Source: an uncultured Pelagibacteraceae bacterium (GTDB taxonomy: Bacteria > Pseudomonadota > Alphaproteobacteria > Pelagibacterales > Pelagibacteraceae). From it: a stretch of 64,000 nt of DNA. The notes beneath the pieces were generated by a model that was not told the DNA's origin, did no database searches, and saw only the letters and a list, made by a program, of their open reading frames with translations. The first letter of the stretch is position 1, and the number at the start of each line of letters is the position of its first letter. A program made the translations under genes and the position numbers. Location: the NCBI GenBank assembly GCA_902543295.1, contig CACBXW010000004.1:112808-176807 (forward strand), in the 5' to 3' direction. Shown piece by piece: positions 17,011 through 25,922 of the stretch.

Positions 17011-18162
17011 TTATAAGATTATTAGGTCTAATTTTTGTTTTCCTAATCTTTCATTTCCATTTTCGGTCACTAAATAAGTTTCTCCAAGATTCATAGCTAA
17101 TTGATTTTCAGAGTCCATCAATATCATATGCATAAAGAATACATTTCCTGGCTGAATCTCATATGGATTTCCTGTGTATAACATTGGCCAATCCATCCAG
17201 TTTGGTGAAAATGTTGCTCCTAATGAATAGCCACATGCATTCATTCTTGAATTTTTAAAACCACTATCATCAAAGGTTTTTGCATGCACATCAAAAACTT
17301 CTCCTATTTTATTTCCAGGCTTTAATTTATTTTCACAATTTGTAAGAGCTTCAACGCATGCTTCATACATTTTATGATGTTTTGAGTCTGCTTTTCCTAT
17401 TGGTATTGTTCTAAACATTGCTGAATGATAGTGCCTATAGGTTCCAGCCCATTCAATGGTCAACTGATCTTGATTATTAAGTATTTGTTTTTCTGCTTGA
17501 TATCGACAGAGTAGGGCATTCTTTCCTGACCCTATAATAAATTCATTTGCAGGATAATCTCCACCTCCTTCAAATATAACTCTATTCATTTCAGCTAAAA
17601 TTTTTGACTCACTTACACCTGCTTTTGCATGCTTCCAAACCTCATCTAAAGCTTTGTCAGCCAAATTTGCCGCTTTTTTTACATAAATAATTTCTTCATC
17701 AGATTTAATTACTCTGAGTTTTGTAATTAGTTCTGATTTATCTTCAATTAAGGAATAGTTTTGTAAAACTGTATTAAGTCTTAAAGCATTTCTCCCTGTA
17801 AGACCGTAGGCTTCATATTCAACACCAATTTTTTTTCCCTTTAAGTTTAATTCATCTAAAATTATTTTGAGATCATTAGAAGGATTAGCACCATCTTTAT
17901 CAACCCAAATTCTTATATCACTAATATTGGATGTGTTTTGAGCTTGCCTTAGATCAGGGGCTCTAGTTAATAATATTACATTACCTTTTTGATCTAAAAC
18001 TAATGCTTGGAAAAATACATATCCAAAAGTGTCGTAACCAGTGAGCCAATACATAGACTCCTGCCTAAACATAATAAGAGCATCAACGCCCTCATTTTTC
18101 ATAGAGTTTAGTGTCTTTTCTTTTCTATTTAAGAATTCTTCTTTACTAAAATGAAGACCCAT
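17011..18162 (-). CDS. M24-fold (creatinase/Xaa-Pro peptidase-like) protein lacking canonical metal ligands
   Basis: A 383-residue protein with a creatinase-type N-terminal domain (residues 1-135; HFSKEEFLNRKEKTLNSM, MFRQESMYWLTGYDTFGY) and a pita-bread M24 domain (about 145-375; AANLADKALDEVWKHAKAGV). The usual metal ligands Asp, Asp, His, Glu, Glu are mostly absent: the first Asp position is Glu237 (TIEWAG), the second falls in HSAMFRT, the histidine region reads SLGATFSPNW, and the penultimate Glu region reads FFMHMILMD. Only the last Glu (GETYLVTENG) is clear. The enzyme may therefore be a creatinase- or ectoine-hydrolase-like C-N hydrolase and not a metallopeptidase. It is the last gene of the six-gene operon. 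Confidence 0.85.
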   Translation of the reverse strand: MGLHFSKEEFLNRKEKTLNSMKNEGVDALIMFRQESMYWLTGYDTFGYVFFQALVLDQKGNVILLTRAPDLRQAQNTSNISDIRIWVDKDGANPSNDLKIILDELNLKGKKIGVEYEAYGLTGRNALRLNTVLQNYSLIEDKSELITKLRVIKSDEEIIYVKKAANLADKALDEVWKHAKAGVSESKILAEMNRVIFEGGGDYPANEFIIGSGKNALLCRYQAEKQILNNQDQLTIEWAGTYRHYHSAMFRTIPIGKADSKHHKMYEACVEALTNCENKLKPGNKIGEVFDVHAKTFDDSGFKNSRMNACGYSLGATFSPNWMDWPMLYTGNPYEIQPGNVFFMHMILMDSENQLAMNLGETYLVTENGNERLGKQKLDLIIL

Positions 18163-18935
18163 TAACGAATGTTAACACTTACAGAACCAATTTTATCAAC
18201 TGTTCCTTTGTATAATCCTTTTCCTTTAAATGGAACAACTCCCACAGTTGAGCCTGTGAAAACATAAAAATCTTTATTTAGGTTAATCTTTTCTTTCTTA
18301 ACTTTATTTAAAACAAATCTTAAAGAATTTAATGGGTTAATATAAACAATATTTGTATTACCATTTACTTTTACTCCATTTTTTTTGCTGACTAATGAAG
18401 TTTTCAAATTATTTAAGTTTAATTTTTTAAATTTTGTTTTTCTTCCAACAACAAATTTGATGTTAAAACCAAAATCTCCACAAATATCTCCCAAATATGT
18501 AAATTTTTTATTTCTTTGTCTAAATCCAACTATTTCAAAACAAGGGCCCATAAACTTAATAAATTTATTGACATTTGATTTTGTAACTTTTCCCTTAAAA
18601 TCAAAGAAAGATTTGTTGATAAAGTAATAAACTTCAACCTCTATACCTTTTGTGTGTTGGTTTATTTTTACATTTTGACCAGATTTAACTAATCTTTTTT
18701 TAAATACTTTTGCTGTAAAAGGTTCTTTTTCTTTTAATTTTTTTAAAGCTTGAATTCCAGTTCCACCAGCCTTTATTCCAATTGTTTCGTCTTTAATTTG
18801 GTCTTCGCACAATTTTCTAAGTTTGTTAGCTAAATTAATATTTTTACAATATTTTACTGGGATAGGATTAATGACTGTATTTGTGTCGAAAGCTTTTACA
18901 AGTTTTCCAGCGATATGATTAATTTCATTTTTCAT
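18162..18935 (-). CDS. 2-keto-4-pentenoate hydratase (MhpD) family protein
   Basis: A 257-residue member of the fumarylacetoacetate-hydrolase fold, MhpD branch. IGIKAGGTGIQAL near residue 52, GIEVEVYYFI near 98 (acidic metal ligands) and the C-terminal FTGSTVGVVPFKGKGLYKG followed by GSVSV match the family pattern. Members hydrate 2-keto-4-pentenoate or decarboxylate 2-oxo acids in aromatic meta-cleavage and similar routes. Lysine content is extreme for this branch. The stop shares one base with the M24-fold gene start, so the two are translationally coupled and may act on the same compound. Confidence 0.75.
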   Translation of the reverse strand: MKNEINHIAGKLVKAFDTNTVINPIPVKYCKNINLANKLRKLCEDQIKDETIGIKAGGTGIQALKKLKEKEPFTAKVFKKRLVKSGQNVKINQHTKGIEVEVYYFINKSFFDFKGKVTKSNVNKFIKFMGPCFEIVGFRQRNKKFTYLGDICGDFGFNIKFVVGRKTKFKKLNLNNLKTSLVSKKNGVKVNGNTNIVYINPLNSLRFVLNKVKKEKINLNKDFYVFTGSTVGVVPFKGKGLYKGTVDKIGSVSVNIR

Positions 18936-18944
18936 AGCCAGAAC

Positions 18945-19733
18945 TTATTGAAGAATGCTCATAGGATCAAGTCTAGTTTGAAACCAATTTATCCTAAAAT
19001 CTAAATGAGGCCCTGTTGATCTTCCAGTGGATCCAACAGTACCTATAATTTCTCCTTGTTTAACTTCATCACCAACTTTAACCATTACATTTTCTAGGTG
19101 TGAATATATTGTTGAAATTCCATGTCCGTGGTCCATTATTACGGTACCACCCGTATAATAAAGATCATCTTCTGCCATAGTCACTATTCCAGTTCCAGAT
19201 GATTTAATTTCAGTTCCTTGTTTAGCAGCTATATCAATTCCATAGTGAGGCCATTTAGGTTTGCCGTTAAGAATTCTTTGGCTACCGTAAACTCCACTAA
19301 TTATTCCTTTAACGGGCATAATAAATTTTTCAGTAAAGAAAGTTAAATCTGAATTAATGGCTCTTGCTTTCCCAATTCTTCCATTTTCTTCTTTAATTCT
19401 TTTATAAACAGACTCTGGTGGTGTAACTTTATTTTCAGGCAGACCATCAATTCTCTGAATATTATATTTTCTCTTAAAAACTTTTTTTATAATTTTATTT
19501 TTTTTACCATTATTTATTTCAGTAATGGCTACATCGAATTTTCGATCTCTATCAATACCGAATACAAAATATCCATCATCAGATACTTTAACTTGTGTTT
19601 TATCTACAAATACCTTTGATCCAGCTTCTGCTTTACCTAAAATAAAATGTCCTTGTAAAAATTTACCTTGAAACTCTAAAGCATGAGAGTGAGTAGAAAA
19701 TATAATTGCTAAAAAAAGCAACAATTTTTTCAT
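18945..19733 (-). CDS. M23 family (LytM-type) peptidase, periplasmic
   Basis: A 262-residue cell-wall endopeptidase homologue. Residues 1-18 are a signal peptide, residues 20-120 an N-terminal beta domain, and about 135-262 the M23 catalytic domain. Zinc ligands His163 and Asp167 (PHYGIDIA) and the catalytic-region His in IYSHLENV are present. The final HxH motif reads GPHLDFRINW, so the third ligand position is Asp245 in place of His. M23 enzymes cut peptidoglycan cross-bridges, or act as inactive activators when ligands are lost. It is encoded between the SDR and hydratase genes in a packed operon. Confidence 0.85.
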   Translation of the reverse strand: MKKLLLFLAIIFSTHSHALEFQGKFLQGHFILGKAEAGSKVFVDKTQVKVSDDGYFVFGIDRDRKFDVAITEINNGKKNKIIKKVFKRKYNIQRIDGLPENKVTPPESVYKRIKEENGRIGKARAINSDLTFFTEKFIMPVKGIISGVYGSQRILNGKPKWPHYGIDIAAKQGTEIKSSGTGIVTMAEDDLYYTGGTVIMDHGHGISTIYSHLENVMVKVGDEVKQGEIIGTVGSTGRSTGPHLDFRINWFQTRLDPMSILQ

Positions 19734-20491
19734 TATTTTGCTGTCCAGCCTCCATCAATTACAATTGATGTTCCAGTTATCATACTCGCTGCATCTGAAG
19801 CTAAAAAACATACTGCTGTAGCTACATCAGACTCTGTTGCAACTTTTCCCATGGGTATATTGCTTAAAGCAAGCTGTTTAAATTTTTTATTTTTAAAGAA
19901 TTTTTTAACCATTGGAGTTTCAACAAATGTAGGTGCAACAGTGTTTACTCTAATATTTTTTGTTGCAAGTTCAACTCCCATTCCTTTAGTTAATCCCTCA
20001 ATTCCAAATTTTGTCATGTTATAAACATTTCTACCTGACATACCAACATGCCCTAATTGTGAAGACATATTAATTATAGACCCACCTTTTTTTTTATTTT
20101 TTAACATTTTTAGGACTACTAATTGAGCAACATTGAATGCTGCTTTCATATTTAAATCTACAAGATAATTCATACTTGTTTGTTTTATTTTCTCGAAAGG
20201 CTCAGGAATATTTGTACCAGCATTATTTACAAGTATATCGATCTTCTTAATTTTTTTTAATTTAGAAGAAAGATCCTCATAATCCATAATATCGCAAGTT
20301 ATTTTAGTTAATTTTCCTTTAACTTTTTTTATATCTTTTTGAAGCTTATCAAGATCAGAAGTAGTTCTACTTACTCCAATTATCGTTGCACCAGCTTCCG
20401 CAAGAGCGATAGAGCATGCTCTACCAATACCTTTTCCCGCACCAGTAACTAAAGCAACTTTATTTTTTAAATTAATTTTTTTTAAATACAT
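19733..20491 (-). CDS. short-chain dehydrogenase/reductase (SDR)
   Basis: A 252-residue classical SDR. VTGAGKGIGRACSIAL (residues 15-30) is the TGxxxGxG cofactor motif, ILVNNAGTN holds the NNAG motif, and the catalytic Ser and YxxxK appear in NMSSQLGHVG and NVYNMTKFG. The C-terminal TGTSIVIDGGW is typical. Length and motifs fit the gluconate 5-dehydrogenase or 3-oxoacyl-reductase groups, but the substrate is not readable. Its start is one base from the terC stop, and its stop shares a base with the M23 peptidase gene. Confidence 0.9.
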   Translation of the reverse strand: MYLKKINLKNKVALVTGAGKGIGRACSIALAEAGATIIGVSRTTSDLDKLQKDIKKVKGKLTKITCDIMDYEDLSSKLKKIKKIDILVNNAGTNIPEPFEKIKQTSMNYLVDLNMKAAFNVAQLVVLKMLKNKKKGGSIINMSSQLGHVGMSGRNVYNMTKFGIEGLTKGMGVELATKNIRVNTVAPTFVETPMVKKFFKNKKFKQLALSNIPMGKVATESDVATAVCFLASDAASMITGTSIVIDGGWTAK

Positions 20492-21070
20492 TTATAAAAA
20501 TAGTTTTACGTCTGTATATATTAGCTCTATTGCAACAAATAATATTGCTAATAATCCAACCCATCCTATCCATTTATACTTTTTAATCCAGCCAGATATC
20601 AATGTTGCTGCAGTAGCCATTAAAACTATTGATAAAACAAGACCAAAAATTAGTAACATGTAATGGTCTCTAGCTGCACCCGCTACTCCTAATACATTAT
20701 CTAAACTCATTGTTACATCTGCTAGAATTACAGTTGTTATGGCTTTCATAAATGAAGAGCTATCAACTTTTTTGATATTTTCTTCAGCATTACTATTCAT
20801 TTTAATTACATCCTTATAAAGTCTGTAACATATATAAAGTAGTAATATTCCACCTATAAGTCTAAGTCCTGTGATTTGTAATAGATAAGCAGTTATTAGT
20901 GTAAATATAATTCTTAAAACTACCGCTGCTCCAATTCCCCAAAAAATAATTTTTTTTCTTTGTTCGGTTGGAAATTGAGATGCAACCATTCCAATAATAA
21001 TTGCATTATCTCCTGCTAAAACTAAATCAATAAAAACTATTTGAAAAAATATTACTATTTGTTCGGTCAT
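20492..21070 (-). CDS. TerC/Alx family integral membrane protein (YjbE type)
   Basis: A 192-residue membrane protein with six or seven hydrophobic segments. The family signature appears twice: VLAGDNAIIIGMVAS (residues 18-32) and VTMSLDNVLGVAGAA (about 119-133), each with an acidic residue inside a membrane helix. TerC proteins are linked to tellurium resistance and metal (Mn2+ or Ca2+) homeostasis, including metalation of exported proteins. Neighbouring genes for a metallopeptidase and secreted factors fit such a role, but this is inference. The start overlaps the GMC oxidoreductase stop by 4 bases. Confidence 0.88.
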   Translation of the reverse strand: MTEQIVIFFQIVFIDLVLAGDNAIIIGMVASQFPTEQRKKIIFWGIGAAVVLRIIFTLITAYLLQITGLRLIGGILLLYICYRLYKDVIKMNSNAEENIKKVDSSSFMKAITTVILADVTMSLDNVLGVAGAARDHYMLLIFGLVLSIVLMATAATLISGWIKKYKWIGWVGLLAILFVAIELIYTDVKLFL

Positions 21071-22671
21071 CTTCTACTATCCTCAATTATCATATCAGCT
21101 GCTTTTTCCGCAATCATTATTGTCGGTGCATTTGTGTTTCCTGATGTGATATGAGGCATAACAGAGGCATCTACAACCCTTAAATTTTCTAATCCGTGAG
21201 CGACTAATCGATCATTAACAACAGCATTTTCATCTTTACCCATTCTACATGTGCTCACTGGATGGAATATAGTATTCGCAAATTTTCCAGCTTCAGTTGC
21301 TAATTCTTCATTATCTGTGATATTGATTCCCGGTCTAAGCTCTTCAGGCTGGTAATCTTTATAAGCTTTAGACTCCATAACAATTTTTCTTACAATCTTT
21401 AATGCTTTTCCAGCAATTTCACGATCTTCATCAGTTGATAAATAATTCATTTTTATTTTTGGTGAAACTCTGGTGTCTGGAGATTTTAATTCTATAGATC
21501 CTCTGCTTGTTGGTCTTACATTTGTAATTGTTGGAGTGAACGCTGGAAATTTATGTAACGCTGATTTTCCTAAAAGATCAGTACTTGCTGGTGAAATATG
21601 AAATTGAAGATTTGGCGTATCTAAATGTTCATCACTCTTAACAAAACCACAAACATAACTAGCACCAACTGTTAAAGGTCCTTTTCTTAAGAGAAGAAAC
21701 TTTAAACCAGATAACATTTTTTTAGTAAAGCTGTAGTAAATATCATTTAAAGTTTCTAAATTTTTAATTTTGTAAACAGGTCTTAGCATTAAATGATCAG
21801 TTAAATTTCTTCCAACTCCTTGGTGATCTTTTAATACATTAATATTATTTTCTTTTAGAAGCTCTCCAGGACCAATTCCTGATGCTTGTAATATATGAGG
21901 TGAACCAATTGTGCCTGCGCTTAATATAATTTCTTTATTAGTCTCAACAGAGAATTCTTTTCCGTCTATCCAATAATTTACTTTTTTTGCTTTATTATTT
22001 TCAAATTCTATATTTTTAATATGAGCCTTAGTAATTATTTTTAAATTTTTTCTATTCTTAACTGGATTTAAATAACCTACAGCTGTACTGCATCTAAAGC
22101 CATTTTTAATTGTGAATGGAAAATATCCCATTCCCTCATTATCACCGTTATTAAAATCATCAGTTCTTTTATAACCATGCTCTTCAGCAGCTTCTAAAAA
22201 TAGATCGAGAACTTTAAATGTTGCTCTAATTTTCTCAACTGCAATAGGACCCCCAGAACCATGAAACTCATTTTCTCCAAATTGAAAATCTTCAGATTTT
22301 TTAAAATAAGGCAGAACATCATCCCATGACCAACCAACATTACCTAGTTGTCTCCAATAATTATAATCATTTGATTGACCTCTAATATAAAGCATTCCAT
22401 TGATAGATGAGCTTCCGCCTAGTGTTTTACCTCTTGGATAAACCATTTGCCTGTTATCACAGTTTGGCTCTTTTTCCGTGTTAAAACACCAGTCAGTATC
22501 TGGATTGTGCATGGTTTTAAAATAACCACCAGGAATATGGATCCATGGATTAGTGTCTTTACCACCAGCTTCAAGTAAAAGAACTTTAGTATCAGGATTT
22601 GCTGTTAATCTATTAGCTAAAACACAGCCTGCGGATCCAGCACCAATAATTATGTAATCAAATTTATCCAT
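21067..22671 (-). CDS. GMC family oxidoreductase (choline dehydrogenase-like)
   Basis: A 534-residue FAD-dependent alcohol oxidase/dehydrogenase. The N-terminal Rossmann motif YIIIGAGSAGCVLANRL, the GMC signature YPRGKTLGGSSSINGMLYIRG near residue 80, and the C-terminal FHPVSTCRMG with VDASVMPHITSGNTNAP carrying the active-site histidines are all intact. It is closest in pattern to BetA-like choline dehydrogenases, but alcohol specificity in this family is broad and betaine-pathway partners are absent. It heads the six-gene minus-strand operon and is divergent from the second TRAP system, 135 bases away. Confidence 0.92.
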   Translation of the reverse strand: MDKFDYIIIGAGSAGCVLANRLTANPDTKVLLLEAGGKDTNPWIHIPGGYFKTMHNPDTDWCFNTEKEPNCDNRQMVYPRGKTLGGSSSINGMLYIRGQSNDYNYWRQLGNVGWSWDDVLPYFKKSEDFQFGENEFHGSGGPIAVEKIRATFKVLDLFLEAAEEHGYKRTDDFNNGDNEGMGYFPFTIKNGFRCSTAVGYLNPVKNRKNLKIITKAHIKNIEFENNKAKKVNYWIDGKEFSVETNKEIILSAGTIGSPHILQASGIGPGELLKENNINVLKDHQGVGRNLTDHLMLRPVYKIKNLETLNDIYYSFTKKMLSGLKFLLLRKGPLTVGASYVCGFVKSDEHLDTPNLQFHISPASTDLLGKSALHKFPAFTPTITNVRPTSRGSIELKSPDTRVSPKIKMNYLSTDEDREIAGKALKIVRKIVMESKAYKDYQPEELRPGINITDNEELATEAGKFANTIFHPVSTCRMGKDENAVVNDRLVAHGLENLRVVDASVMPHITSGNTNAPTIMIAEKAADMIIEDSRR

Positions 22672-22806
22672 ATTTTTTATAAATAATCTTTAATGAATAT
22701 TTAATGATTTTAAACATTTTTCTCATAAAAACGTCGAAATGACACTTGTATGTGGCTTTGATTTTTGAGAGGATCTTCACATTATAAATAAAAAGAGAGG
22801 GATATA

Positions 22807-23904
22807 ATGAAAAAAATCGTTTCAGCGTTGTTTGCTGCGTTCTTAGTATTTGGATTTATTTCAAATGCAAATGCTGCAAAAACGTTAAAGTGTCAGACGG
22901 TTATTAGCGCTAAAGGTGATGAAGCGGTAATGTTAAAAGACTTTACTGACAACGTGACAAAACTAACAGGTGGATCTTTAAAATTTGAAATTATGCCAGC
23001 AGGAACAGTAGTTGGAGTTAAAGAAACTCTTGATGCTGTTGATAAAGGTTTGATTGATTGTGGATTTGCTTGGACTCACTATTGGTCTGGAGAACATCCG
23101 GCTGCTATGTTGTTTGGTTCGCCAGTAGCAGGTGGTGGTGTAGGAATTGATAATATCGCATTCTTATCATGGTTTTTATATGGTGGTGGAGAACAACTAT
23201 ATGACAGACTTTGGGGAGAAATGAAAAGAGACATTAAAGGTTTCATGCTTCAACCAGTTGGACCAGAAGCTTTAGGATGGTTCCCAAGAAAAATCAAAGA
23301 TATGGATGATTTCAGAACATTTAAGTTCAGAACTCCTCCAGGAATTCCAGGTCAAACTTATAAAGACATTGGAATAGCTTCAGTTGCAATGGGTGGTGGA
23401 GATATTCTTCCAGCATTGGAAGCAGGAACTATTGATGCTGCTGAGTGGTGTTGTCCTCAACCAGATAAAGTGTTTGGTATACATAAAGTATTAAAACACT
23501 ACTATCTACAAGGTTTACACCAAGTAGTCGTAAATGCTGACTTTTACTTAAATAAAAGCACTTACGATAAGTTCACTGACCATGAAAAATTTTCAATGAA
23601 GATGGCTGCTGATGCATCGTTGATGAGAGCTTTAGCTTACAGAATCAACACTAATGGATTAGCACTTAAAGATCTAACTGAAAATCATGGTGTGATACTT
23701 GAAGATACACCAGCTGATTATTTCCCAGCTTATATGGCTGCAGCGAAAGCAACTTTAGAGAAAAATGCAAAAGAAAACGCATTCTTTAAAGAAGTTTATG
23801 ATTCAATGATAAGCTTTGCTAATACTGCTGTACCATTCTGGTCTGGTGCGCAAACATCGAATGCTAAGCTAGGAATGGCTTATGCTAATTCGTTGAAGAA
23901 ATAA
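22807..23904 (+). CDS. TRAP transporter substrate-binding protein (TakP-like)
   Basis: A 365-residue periplasmic receptor. The signal peptide runs to about residue 23 (SNANAA). The long form, the FKFRTPPGIPGQTYKDIG segment with the conserved arginine, and GTIDAAEWCCPQPDKVFG fit the TakP/DctP-2 group known for alpha-keto acids and related ligands. The ligand assignment is inference. A clear Shine-Dalgarno sequence (AGAGAGGG) lies upstream, and an intrinsic-terminator-like hairpin immediately follows the gene, suggesting far more binding protein than permease is made. It differs clearly from the DctP at 2578. Confidence 0.93.
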   Translation: MKKIVSALFAAFLVFGFISNANAAKTLKCQTVISAKGDEAVMLKDFTDNVTKLTGGSLKFEIMPAGTVVGVKETLDAVDKGLIDCGFAWTHYWSGEHPAAMLFGSPVAGGGVGIDNIAFLSWFLYGGGEQLYDRLWGEMKRDIKGFMLQPVGPEALGWFPRKIKDMDDFRTFKFRTPPGIPGQTYKDIGIASVAMGGGDILPALEAGTIDAAEWCCPQPDKVFGIHKVLKHYYLQGLHQVVVNADFYLNKSTYDKFTDHEKFSMKMAADASLMRALAYRINTNGLALKDLTENHGVILEDTPADYFPAYMAAAKATLEKNAKENAFFKEVYDSMISFANTAVPFWSGAQTSNAKLGMAYANSLKK

Positions 23905-23915
23905 ATAAAGTTATT

Positions 23916-23946
23916 AAGCGGGCTTTTATAAGCCCGCTTTTTTTTT
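23916..23946 (+). terminator. intrinsic terminator inside the TRAP operon
   Basis: Perfect 10-bp arms AAGCGGGCTT and AAGCCCGCTT with a TTAT loop are followed by a run of nine T residues. This is a textbook plus-strand intrinsic terminator, located 12 bases after the binding-protein stop and 12 bases before the small-permease start. It probably terminates most transcripts, with read-through supplying the two permease genes. Confidence 0.9.
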
Positions 23947-23957
23947 CTAAAAATTAT

Positions 23958-24563
23958 ATGTCCGATAATCCAAAGTTAGATATTTCAGATGAAATGATAG
24001 CCGAAAGGCGATCAGGATCTGGAAAGATGCCTGATGATATGCCAACTTGGATGGCTAAAACTATAGTTAACATAGATAGATTTAGTAAATTAATAGGAAA
24101 CATAGTTTGCTGGATTACTATCCCATTAATGCTTGGCATGGTTTATGAGGTTTTAGCAAGAAAATTATTTTTAGCTCCTACAATCTGGGCTTATGATATG
24201 AGCAGATTTTTTTATGGAGCATTGTTTATGTTAGGAGCGGGATATGCTCTTTCAAAAGGTGTTCATATTAGAGCAGACTTTTTATATAGAAATTTTAAAG
24301 TTAAAACTCAAGGAAGAATAGATTTTTGGCTTTACTTATTATTTTATTTTCCAGGATTAATAGTCTTTTTGTATATGACAACAGGCTTTGTCCAAGAAAG
24401 TATAATGAGAAACGAAAGAGGTATGGATACAACGTGGATGCCATATATGTGGCCGATAAAATCTTGTCTATGGATTGGTATTGTCTTCCTTCTTATCCAA
24501 GGTGTTTCAGAACTTTTTAAAAGTTATTACGCAGCCGTCAAAGGTAAATGGCCAGGTAGTTAA
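23958..24563 (+). CDS. TRAP transporter small permease, DctQ family
   Basis: A 201-residue membrane protein with four hydrophobic segments (about 47-68, 82-101, 120-143, 164-186) preceded by an unusually long polar N-terminal extension of about 40 residues. The core contains APTIWAYDMSRFFYGALF, the characteristic W-D segment of this subunit family. The start of the large permease overlaps its stop by one base (TAATG). It lies downstream of the internal terminator and has no recognisable Shine-Dalgarno sequence. Confidence 0.88.
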   Translation: MSDNPKLDISDEMIAERRSGSGKMPDDMPTWMAKTIVNIDRFSKLIGNIVCWITIPLMLGMVYEVLARKLFLAPTIWAYDMSRFFYGALFMLGAGYALSKGVHIRADFLYRNFKVKTQGRIDFWLYLLFYFPGLIVFLYMTTGFVQESIMRNERGMDTTWMPYMWPIKSCLWIGIVFLLIQGVSELFKSYYAAVKGKWPGS

Positions 24564-25900
24564 TGCTTTCACATTTAATAGACCCAGCAATTTTAGGTTT
24601 CATACTTATTGGTGTGATGTTGTTTGCAATATTTATAGGATTTCCAATTTCATTTACTCTTATTTTTTTAGGTTTCGTTTTTGGTTATTTGGGTTTTGGA
24701 AAATTAGTTTTCTATTTAATGACACTGCAATTTTCTATGGTGATGACCGAACAAACTCTCGCCGCCGTCCCCTTATTTGTATTTATGGGAATAATGATGG
24801 AACAAGCAGGTTTAATGGAGAGATTATTTTCAGCTTTCCAAATGATGTTGGCAAGAGTTAGAGGCTCTTTATATTATGCAGTTTTATTTGTTTCAGTAAT
24901 ATTCGCTGCCGCAACTGGAATAGTTGGTGCATCAGTTACTATTCTTGGAATTATGGCTGCAAAATCAATGAATAGATCAAACTATGATGTAAAATTAGCT
25001 GCTGGTACAATTACTGCTGGAGGAACTTTGGGTATTTTAATTCCACCAAGCATTATGCTTGTAGTTATGGGTCCAATTATGGAAATTCCCGTAACTGATT
25101 TATTTGCTGCAGCAATAGTTCCAGGAATATTGTTGGCATGCTTATATGCTGCATACACTACTTTCAGATGTATGATGAACCCAAAATTAGGTCCACCCAT
25201 ACCAGAAGAATTAAGAACAACAGATTTAAAAAAATTATGGCTAGAATTTTTCTTAGGATTAGTGCCACCAGCAGCATTAGTTTTTGCTGCATTAGGTAGT
25301 ATTTTATTTGGTTTTGCTACCCCCACTGAAGCTGCAGGATGTGGTGCAGGTGGTGCATTATTGCTTTCACTAGCTTACAAAAAATTAACATTAAAAAAAT
25401 TACAAGACGCACTAGTTAAAACTTTAGAAATTTCTGCATTAATTATGGTTTTAGTTGCTGCTTCTAATTTCTTTGGAGCAGTGTTTGCAAGATTAGGAAC
25501 TCCAATGGTTTTGACAGATTTTCTTTTATCACTTGAGATGAATAAATATTTAATTTTAGGAATAATCATGATTATGATTTTTCTTTTAGGATGGCCATTA
25601 GAGTGGGTACCAATTGTTATGATAGTTGTTCCTATAATTTTACCATTGGTAGAAGCATTAGGATTTAATCTAACTTGGTTTGCAATTCTTGTTGCTGTTA
25701 ATTTGCAAACAGCCTGGCTCTCACCCCCCGTAGCGTTATCCGCTTATTTTTTAAAAGGAGTAGTTCCAAGTTGGGATTTAAAAGATATTTATCTTGGAAT
25801 GATGCAGTTCATGGTATTGCAGATAATTGGATTAATTATAATCATAGCGTATCCAAAAATAGTACTATGGTTGCCAACTCTCTTATATGGACAGCAGTAA
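24563..25900 (+). CDS. TRAP transporter large permease, DctM family
   Basis: A 445-residue ion-coupled permease with about 12 hydrophobic segments. AAVPLFVFMGIMMEQAGL near residue 67, ATGIVGASVTILGIM near 115 and LGILIPPSIMLVVMGP near 156 are the conserved first-half motifs, with a matching second half ending in LQTAWLSPPVALSAYF near 380. It completes the TakP-like system encoded by the two genes before it. The NCS1 permease gene starts 23 bases later, perhaps on the same transcript. Confidence 0.94.
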   Translation: MLSHLIDPAILGFILIGVMLFAIFIGFPISFTLIFLGFVFGYLGFGKLVFYLMTLQFSMVMTEQTLAAVPLFVFMGIMMEQAGLMERLFSAFQMMLARVRGSLYYAVLFVSVIFAAATGIVGASVTILGIMAAKSMNRSNYDVKLAAGTITAGGTLGILIPPSIMLVVMGPIMEIPVTDLFAAAIVPGILLACLYAAYTTFRCMMNPKLGPPIPEELRTTDLKKLWLEFFLGLVPPAALVFAALGSILFGFATPTEAAGCGAGGALLLSLAYKKLTLKKLQDALVKTLEISALIMVLVAASNFFGAVFARLGTPMVLTDFLLSLEMNKYLILGIIMIMIFLLGWPLEWVPIVMIVVPIILPLVEALGFNLTWFAILVAVNLQTAWLSPPVALSAYFLKGVVPSWDLKDIYLGMMQFMVLQIIGLIIIIAYPKIVLWLPTLLYGQQ

Positions 25901-25922
25901 ATAATTGATTAATATCATTTAG

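Noticed and set aside
17011..18162. DMSP lyase DddP as identity of the M24-fold protein
   Set aside because: DddP keeps a metal site with Asp, His and Glu ligands that this sequence lacks, so only the fold-level call is supported.
22672..22806. A sigma-70 promoter (TTGATT with TATAAA) before the TRAP binding protein
   Set aside because: The spacing is 19 bases and the implied start would fall inside the Shine-Dalgarno region.
24475..24861. Plus-strand frame across the DctQ-DctM junction
   Set aside because: It overlaps two confident membrane-subunit genes in another frame and has no recognisable features.
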